A DNA stretch of 64,000 nt from assembly GCA_033819885.1 (NCBI GenBank), contig JAQYUZ010000015.1, positions 62,001 through 126,000 of the forward strand, written 5' to 3'. Shown piece after piece: positions 58,919-64,000 of this stretch. The stretch comes from Microbotryomycetes sp. JL201 (lineage: Eukaryota; Basidiomycota; Microbotryomycetes). The notes beneath the pieces are model-generated. The model was not told where the DNA came from and ran no database searches. It saw only the letters and a list, made by a program, of their open reading frames with translations. The translations under genes were made by a program, and so were the position numbers. Positions within the stretch are counted from its first letter, which is position 1. The number at the start of each line of letters is the position of its first letter.

Positions 58919-59957
58919 TCTCCGTGTGGCAGCCTTTTGCAACAGAGTTGATCGATGGCAAGAACATTGGGCCCGGAAAGTCGAGTTTGCCGAATCCGAC
59001 ATCTGTTTCAACACGAAGTTGGCGCGAGCTGCACGAGCATGTTGCATTTCTAGAGCAGGGTACGCCGTAGTATGCGTGCATCTTGTTCATCAAAAACGTT
59101 TAAAGCGCTACACATCAGCTTAGCGAGACTCCGATGAAAAATGAATCCCGCCAGTCGCCGCGCCGCGCCGCGGCTGATCGGGGCAAATTTTCCCTAAACG
59201 AAGAGAAGGCGGCGCCCGACGGCTGACGGCACTCCGCCAATCGAACACGGGTCTCGCAGATGAACACAAGAGGGCCGAGTTGTAAAATTTGTGGAGTCCC
59301 GCGATTCTGAGCTGGTTGAGCTCGGTCGACCGCCTTCTGGGCAAGGGCGGCTGGATCGGCGGTCGGAGGCTTTTTTTGTCGCATGCGTCGGAAAAGCTAG
59401 CGACCATGCGCTACAGGCATAGCTGCGCTAGATTTCTGTGGCATTTGAAAATTTTTGCCATGACTCCTGTCCAAAACCCCCTGACGTGTTCAACCTTGCT
59501 CTTGTGTACAGTGGCCTCTCGCATTCCGCACTCTGCACTTGACGCCACACGTCCATCGGGATCGGGGTCTCAGAAGATTTTCACCGCTTGTTTGCGCTTT
59601 TTGAGCTCAAAGGGTCGGTCTTGATCGATGGCCTGCCCGAAAAAACCGACGCGCTGAGCGCAGCCCAACACGCGGAAGGCTGGACGGCGAGAGCCCAGAC
59701 CGGGAAAAAGCAGTCGGGCCCCTGCCTACCCCACCAGTCGCGCGCAGGCGGTTTGAGCCCCGTGGTGCGCCTGCCTCGCGTCTCTTTTTCTCTTCTTTGT
59801 CACACTGCTCAGTCGGCCTGCATCTCGCCTTCGAGTCTTTTCCCTTGGTGAAAAGGTACATCGACTCATCGACTGCAGCATCGGCGTAGAGAGCTCGTGC
59901 CCCACCTCTCGCTAGCCAGCCCCACCTCTTCTTTTCTCCTCCCTCTCGTCAGGCAAC
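58919..59957. other. Intergenic, sugar transporter promoter
   Basis: 1 kb without a supported gene. The last 200 bp are C/T-rich (for example CTTCTTTTCTCCTCCCTCTC just before the ATG), fitting a strong promoter and 5' UTR. Confidence 0.5.
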
Positions 59958-61822
59958 ATGTCAAAGGCACTCGCTGCACCCACCACTCTCGACCGCGTCG
60001 AGGCGCCGGTCACCCTCAAGGCTTACCTTATGTGCGCCTTTGCCTCTTTCGGTGGCATCTTTTTCGGCTACGACTCTGGGTACATCAACGGTGTCACTGG
60101 CTCCAAGCTCTTCATTGAGCTCGTCGAGGGACCTGGTGCAACCGCACTTTCTTCTTCCAACAACTCGCTCATCACTTCCATCCTGTCTGCCGGTACTTGT
60201 GAGTCGAAATTTTCCCTCTCCCGAAGCGAGCGAGCGCTGACTTTCACGTGCGACAGTCTTTGGTGCTTTGATTGCTGGTGACTCGGCCGATTTCATTGGT
60301 CGTCGCCTCACCATCATCATTGGTTGCTTGATCTACATTGTCGGTGTCATCATCCAGGTCGCCGAAGAGTCTGGCCTTGCCCTTATCTGCACGGGTCGTG
60401 CCATCGCCGGTATTGGTGTCGGTTTCGTCTCCGCCATCATCATCTTGTACATGTCCGAGATCTGCCCGCGCAAAGTCCGCGGTGCGCTCGTCTCTGGCTA
60501 CCAGTTCTGCATCACTCTCGGCTTGTTGATCGCTTCCTGCGTCAACTACGGAGTCCAGGACCGTACCGACACTGGCTCGTACCGAATTCCGATCGCCATT
60601 CAGTTCGCATGGGGTCTCATCCTTGCCACCGGCTTGTTCTTCTTGCCCGACTCGCCTCGCTACTTTGTCAAGCGCGGTCGCGTTGACAAGGCCCGAGAGG
60701 TTCTCGCCCGCCTCCGTGGTCAGCCCGCCGACTCGGAATACATTGAGCTCGAGCTTGCCGAGATCATCGCCAACGCCGAGTACGAGCGCGCCTTGAGCCC
60801 CAGCACCGGTTACTTTGGCTCGTGGGCCAACTGCTTCTCTGGCTCGCTCTGGAACGCCAACTCGAACTTGCGCCGCACCATTCTCGGCACTTCGCTCCAG
60901 ATGATGCAGCAGTGGACCGGTGTCAACTGTGAGTACCTGTTTTGACCACGTCGAATCTTTGTTTGCTTACGATTCTCTGCAGTCATCTTCTACTACTCGA
61001 CTCCGTTCTTGAAGTCCACTGGCGCTATTTCCAACACTTTCTTGATCTCGCTCGTCTTCACTCTCGTCAACGTCTGCTCGACTCCACTCTCGTTCTGGCT
61101 CGTTGAGCGCGTTGGTCGCCGCCCGATGCTCGTCTGGGGTGCTTTCGGCATGCTCATTTGCCAGGTAGGTCCCCATGTGGGAGTTTTGTCCTATTTGCAT
61201 GCTGATGTTGAGTGATTGCGCAGTTCCTTGTTGCCATCATTGGTGTCACCGTCGGCTTCAACCACTTGACCGTCAACGCCGCCGGCGAGACCGTCGCCCG
61301 CAACATTGCTGCTGTCAACGCCCAGATCGCCTTCATCGCCATCTTCATCTTCTTTTTCGCTACAACATGGGGCCCTGGAGCATGGGTTTTGATCGGCGAG
61401 ATCTTCCCGTTGCCCATCCGCTCGCGTGGCGTCGCTCTGTCGACCGCGTCCAACTGGTGAGTCTACACGCCATCTTCCGCGTCTCGGAGGCTTACAACGC
61501 TCAATTCAGGTTATGGAACACGGTGATTGCGACAATCACACCCTATATGGTTGGCGAAGATAAAGGAAATTTGCGGTCCCATGTCTTTTGGATCTGGGGA
61601 AGCTTGTGCACTTGCGCATTCGTCTATGCTTACTTCCTCGTGCCGGAGACCAAGGGCCTGACCCTGGAGCAAGTTGACAAGATGCTTGAAGAGTCCACAC
61701 CTCGCACGTCTGCGAAGTGGCGACCGACGACGACGTTCGCTGCCGAGACCGGTCTTGGAAAGAGCGGTCAACTCGCTCCGGAGACGATTGAACATGCAGA
61801 GAAGCAAGGCTCGGCAGTCTGA
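59958..61822 (+). CDS. MFS sugar (hexose) transporter
   Basis: Twelve-helix major facilitator of the sugar porter family in the plasma membrane. From ATG 59958 (MSKALAAPTTLDRVEAPVT) helix 1 carries GGIFFGYDSGYINGVTG. Family motifs follow: DFIGRRLTIIIGC, RAIAGIGVGFVSAIIILYMS with EICPRKVRGAL, FLPDSPRYFVKRGR, LQMMQQWTGVN (sugar-contact QQ-x2-GxN), VERVGRRPML, GPGAWVLIGEIFPLPIRSRG and the closing PETKGLTLEQVDKM. Stop at 61822. Four introns (about 60198-60256, 60930-60982, 61165-61224, 61459-61509). The coding part uses C-ending codons more strongly than its neighbours (GGTGTC, ATCTTC, CTCGTC runs), suggesting high expression. Substrate inferred. Confidence 0.93.
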
Positions 61823-62237
61823 CGTCAGCACAGCTGACTCGTCCGTAGTCATTGGCCCTGGCCTCGTAATTTTTGTATTGGGTATTGAACGACAACAGCT
61901 CAGTTGTCGAATGCTTTCGGTTTCCAGAATGCAACATCGGGTAAACATTGAATGATGCTTCCGAACAGTATCGCCACGAAGTCCATGGCATAATGCATTC
62001 TTGGAGTGTTATGCTGGATCGGCAACATACCGGGCTGCCTCGTCAGGGCGCGCAGCCAACGTTAACGTCGACAAGGGTGAGCGAACCTTCATCCTTCATT
62101 CTCATTCTGCTACGCAGACGTCTCCAAGAGCGGGACAGAGTGAAGCGCAAGCTTTCAAAATCAGCCCTCTGCAAATCGACAACGCGGAACGGTAAGGATG
62201 CCGAGACGACTATAGAAAATTATACCTGAAGGTGCGT
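61823..62237. other. Convergent 3' flanks
   Basis: 415 bp between the transporter stop and the end of the last gene; no gene seen. Confidence 0.5.
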
Positions 62238-63542
62238 TCAACGACCGGTTTGTGTCAAGCAAGCCCTCAAGATGGCTGGCTTGTCGTACTGAATTCCCGG
62301 AGGCTCGATTGAACGGACAGTCTGCTTGATTACGAGAATGCGGTTGGCTGAGTAGGCCACAGCGACGTGTCCGAGCGGTAAACCTCTCGGGTAAGTCGCT
62401 CGGCGTTCGGCCAGGAGTGCAGGCGTCAGATACAGCGAATCTTGTCGACTTGACAGTTGATTGGCCAGCCAGTACGTCGCCCTAGACACGGTTGTCAGTC
62501 AGTCACACTCTGTGCATCGTCCCCACCAGAACGTACTCATCTTGTTTGGTAATGACTTGGGTACGATGATTGTCTGGGCAACGATAGCGCTCGACCGTGC
62601 GAGTGAGAGCCATCCTTGCGATGTGATCCGGGGCTGCCAAGTGGTGGCACAGCAAGGAGATTGCGTGATCCATCGACCTCCCGGGCCAGCGAGCTTGAGT
62701 CTCAACATCCAGGTCATCCATCACGAACCAACTTTTCTATCAATTCGTCAAAGTTGTGAGCCCGTGCTTCCGATAGAAAAGAGCTTGGCTCACTTCTACA
62801 CCGCTGCAAAACTCTGGATACAAGACGGTGTCGTACCTGCGGGTGGTTCCGTATTTGTAGAGAATGTGATTTGCCAACATGGATCGATTGGGCGCTCGGT
62901 AATACCGGACGACGAGGTCGAAGTCTTCTTGGAAAAACCTGAACACGCGGTCCAGGTTTTCTTCCGTCAACTCAGCCTTCCAGTCGGACTCTAATCGGTC
63001 AAAGCAGTCAGGAAGAAAAGGTTGCAGGATTTCAACGCACATCAACGGACTCACCGCGCCTCGACGATCTCATGTCCACCTTCGGCGGCGGTAAGCGCTT
63101 GCTCGGAAGGCACGTCAGGTGTACCCATGGTTAGATCGTTTACACAGGGCATACAAGTGGCGTGCGTTCAGTGGACAGAACGTCCAGGCGGTCCTTCAGA
63201 CCCATTGACGTTGCTCTCAAGCGACAAAGAGACTTTGGGTCGCACAGGGAGAATATCTGGATATGCCGTAATTAGCACCCAAGGCTCCACCAGCTTGGAC
63301 CTTGGACCACTCGTAAGCATGTCAGGCGGCTGACCATTAGCAAGATCTCTGAAGGGACGTCTGAAACTATTCGCGCCACCGACGTCAGCGACCGAGCGCG
63401 GCGACGACATACCAAACGTACTGCCCACAGGGCCCTTCTCTCGCCCTTTGCCGCGTTTTTTGTCTGGGTGAACACCAACCGCTCTTGCGTTGGCGGTCTT
63501 TGTAGCGCGTGCTGACTTGGCGGGCCGCTTGGCCGGAGCCAT
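62238..63542 (-). CDS. Unrecognised multi-exon gene (possibly two genes)
   Basis: Not recognised. ATG 63542 opens a basic, low-complexity stretch (MAPAKRPAKSARATKTANAR, DKKRGKGREKGPV) that ends at a stop near 63168. A second ATG at 63128 opens MGTPDVPSEQALTAAEGGHE. Clearly coding segments follow on the same strand: SDWKAELTEENLDRVFRFFQ with EDFDLVVRYYRAPNRSMLAN and YDTVLYPEFCSG, then ALFYRKHGL, and a C-terminal exon YWLANQLSSRQDSLYLTPAL with GLPLGHVAVAYSANRILVIK ending LRACLTQTGR at 62238. I could not settle the joins or decide whether the basic part is the N-terminus of the same protein. Confidence 0.5.
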
Positions 63543-64000
63543 GATTGTACGTCACCAGGCCGTGCGCACCGCGTTTCAAGTCCTCTAGATCGTCAGTATC
63601 ACCAAGACAACGCGGAGTTCGTCCGAACGAATCGTTGTCACGGTGGCGTCCGAGCAGGGAGAGAGCAAATCAGGGCGTGGGCGGCATTGAAGACTTGGTG
63701 GACACACGTCACCCCTGATAATCAACAAATCGCCTGCAGAGTTTTGTGCCACATGGAACAGTCGCCTGCTCTAATTCACGAATCCGAGCGACTTCGGGAG
63801 TTCCGCGGAAAAAGCAACACAACAGTCACGTGACTAGCTCCCGCCGCTGGAGTTGCGGTGTTCTTCGCGCCGCACAACTCGCGTTGTCCAACGAGGAACG
63901 AAGGAGCGCGTAAAGCCGCTGGAATTAGCTATCGACGCACAGGTGAGCCCAAAATCTTGCCACGGGTGATATACTGGACATTCCGCCGTAGAGCCCTTCG
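63543..64000. promoter_or_regulatory. Upstream region of the right-edge gene, with an E-box palindrome
   Basis: No gene seen in the last 458 bp. A 10-bp palindrome GTCACGTGAC lies at 63825-63834, about 280 bp upstream of ATG 63542; it contains the CACGTG core bound by bHLH factors such as Cbf1. Function inferred. Confidence 0.3.

Overview
The window is nuclear DNA of a compact fungal genome. The genes are dense (about 22 protein genes in 64 kb), lie on both strands, and are cut by many short introns of mostly 55-85 nt with GTGAGT/GTCAGT/GTAAGT donors. No bacterial operons, CRISPR arrays or recognisable rRNA/tRNA genes were seen. Gene content (TOR, RRP6, GFA1, ADE12, CDC55, URA3, TPT1, a PalC-type BRO1 protein and a White Collar-1 photoreceptor) points to a dikaryan fungus. 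Intron density and protein flavour favour a basidiomycete. The WC-1 keeps its GATA zinc finger, which the well-studied Agaricomycotina WC-1 proteins lack, so I lean to an early-diverging basidiomycete such as Pucciniomycotina. That placement is inference.

Layout. 1-24.2 kb is a housekeeping block, mostly on the minus strand: TOR kinase (C-terminus off the left edge), a D-2-hydroxyacid dehydrogenase, nucleoporin NUP53, a large coiled-coil protein, GFA1, RRP6, a divergent ZIP metal transporter (plus) and ADE12. 24.6-37.3 kb runs on the plus strand: a degenerate membrane-anchored septin-like protein, PP2A regulatory subunit B (CDC55), an amidase, a PalC-like BRO1 protein and an unrecognised protein. 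A coiled-coil protein with a C-terminal membrane segment (minus) and the 1,000-residue WC-1 (plus) follow to 42.5 kb.

43.5-50 kb is an accessory island. It holds one apparently long member and three partial copies of an unrecognised spliced gene family, in mixed orientation, plus an assembly gap (100 N) inside a small tandem repeat. 50-51.8 kb holds no gene I can support. From 51.8 kb housekeeping resumes: a GH15 glucoamylase/trehalase-like enzyme, URA3, a TRAIP-like RING coiled-coil protein, TPT1, an MFS sugar transporter and an unrecognised gene at the right edge.

The most unusual points are the septin-like pseudo-GTPase with a membrane tail, the GFA1 start codon split by an intron, a 19-nt microexon next to a GC-AG intron in the ZIP gene, two stop-free introns of length 3n in WC-1, and the unrecognised multicopy family. 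Neighbouring genes mostly form divergent or convergent pairs separated by 100-400 bp. No functional cluster is evident.
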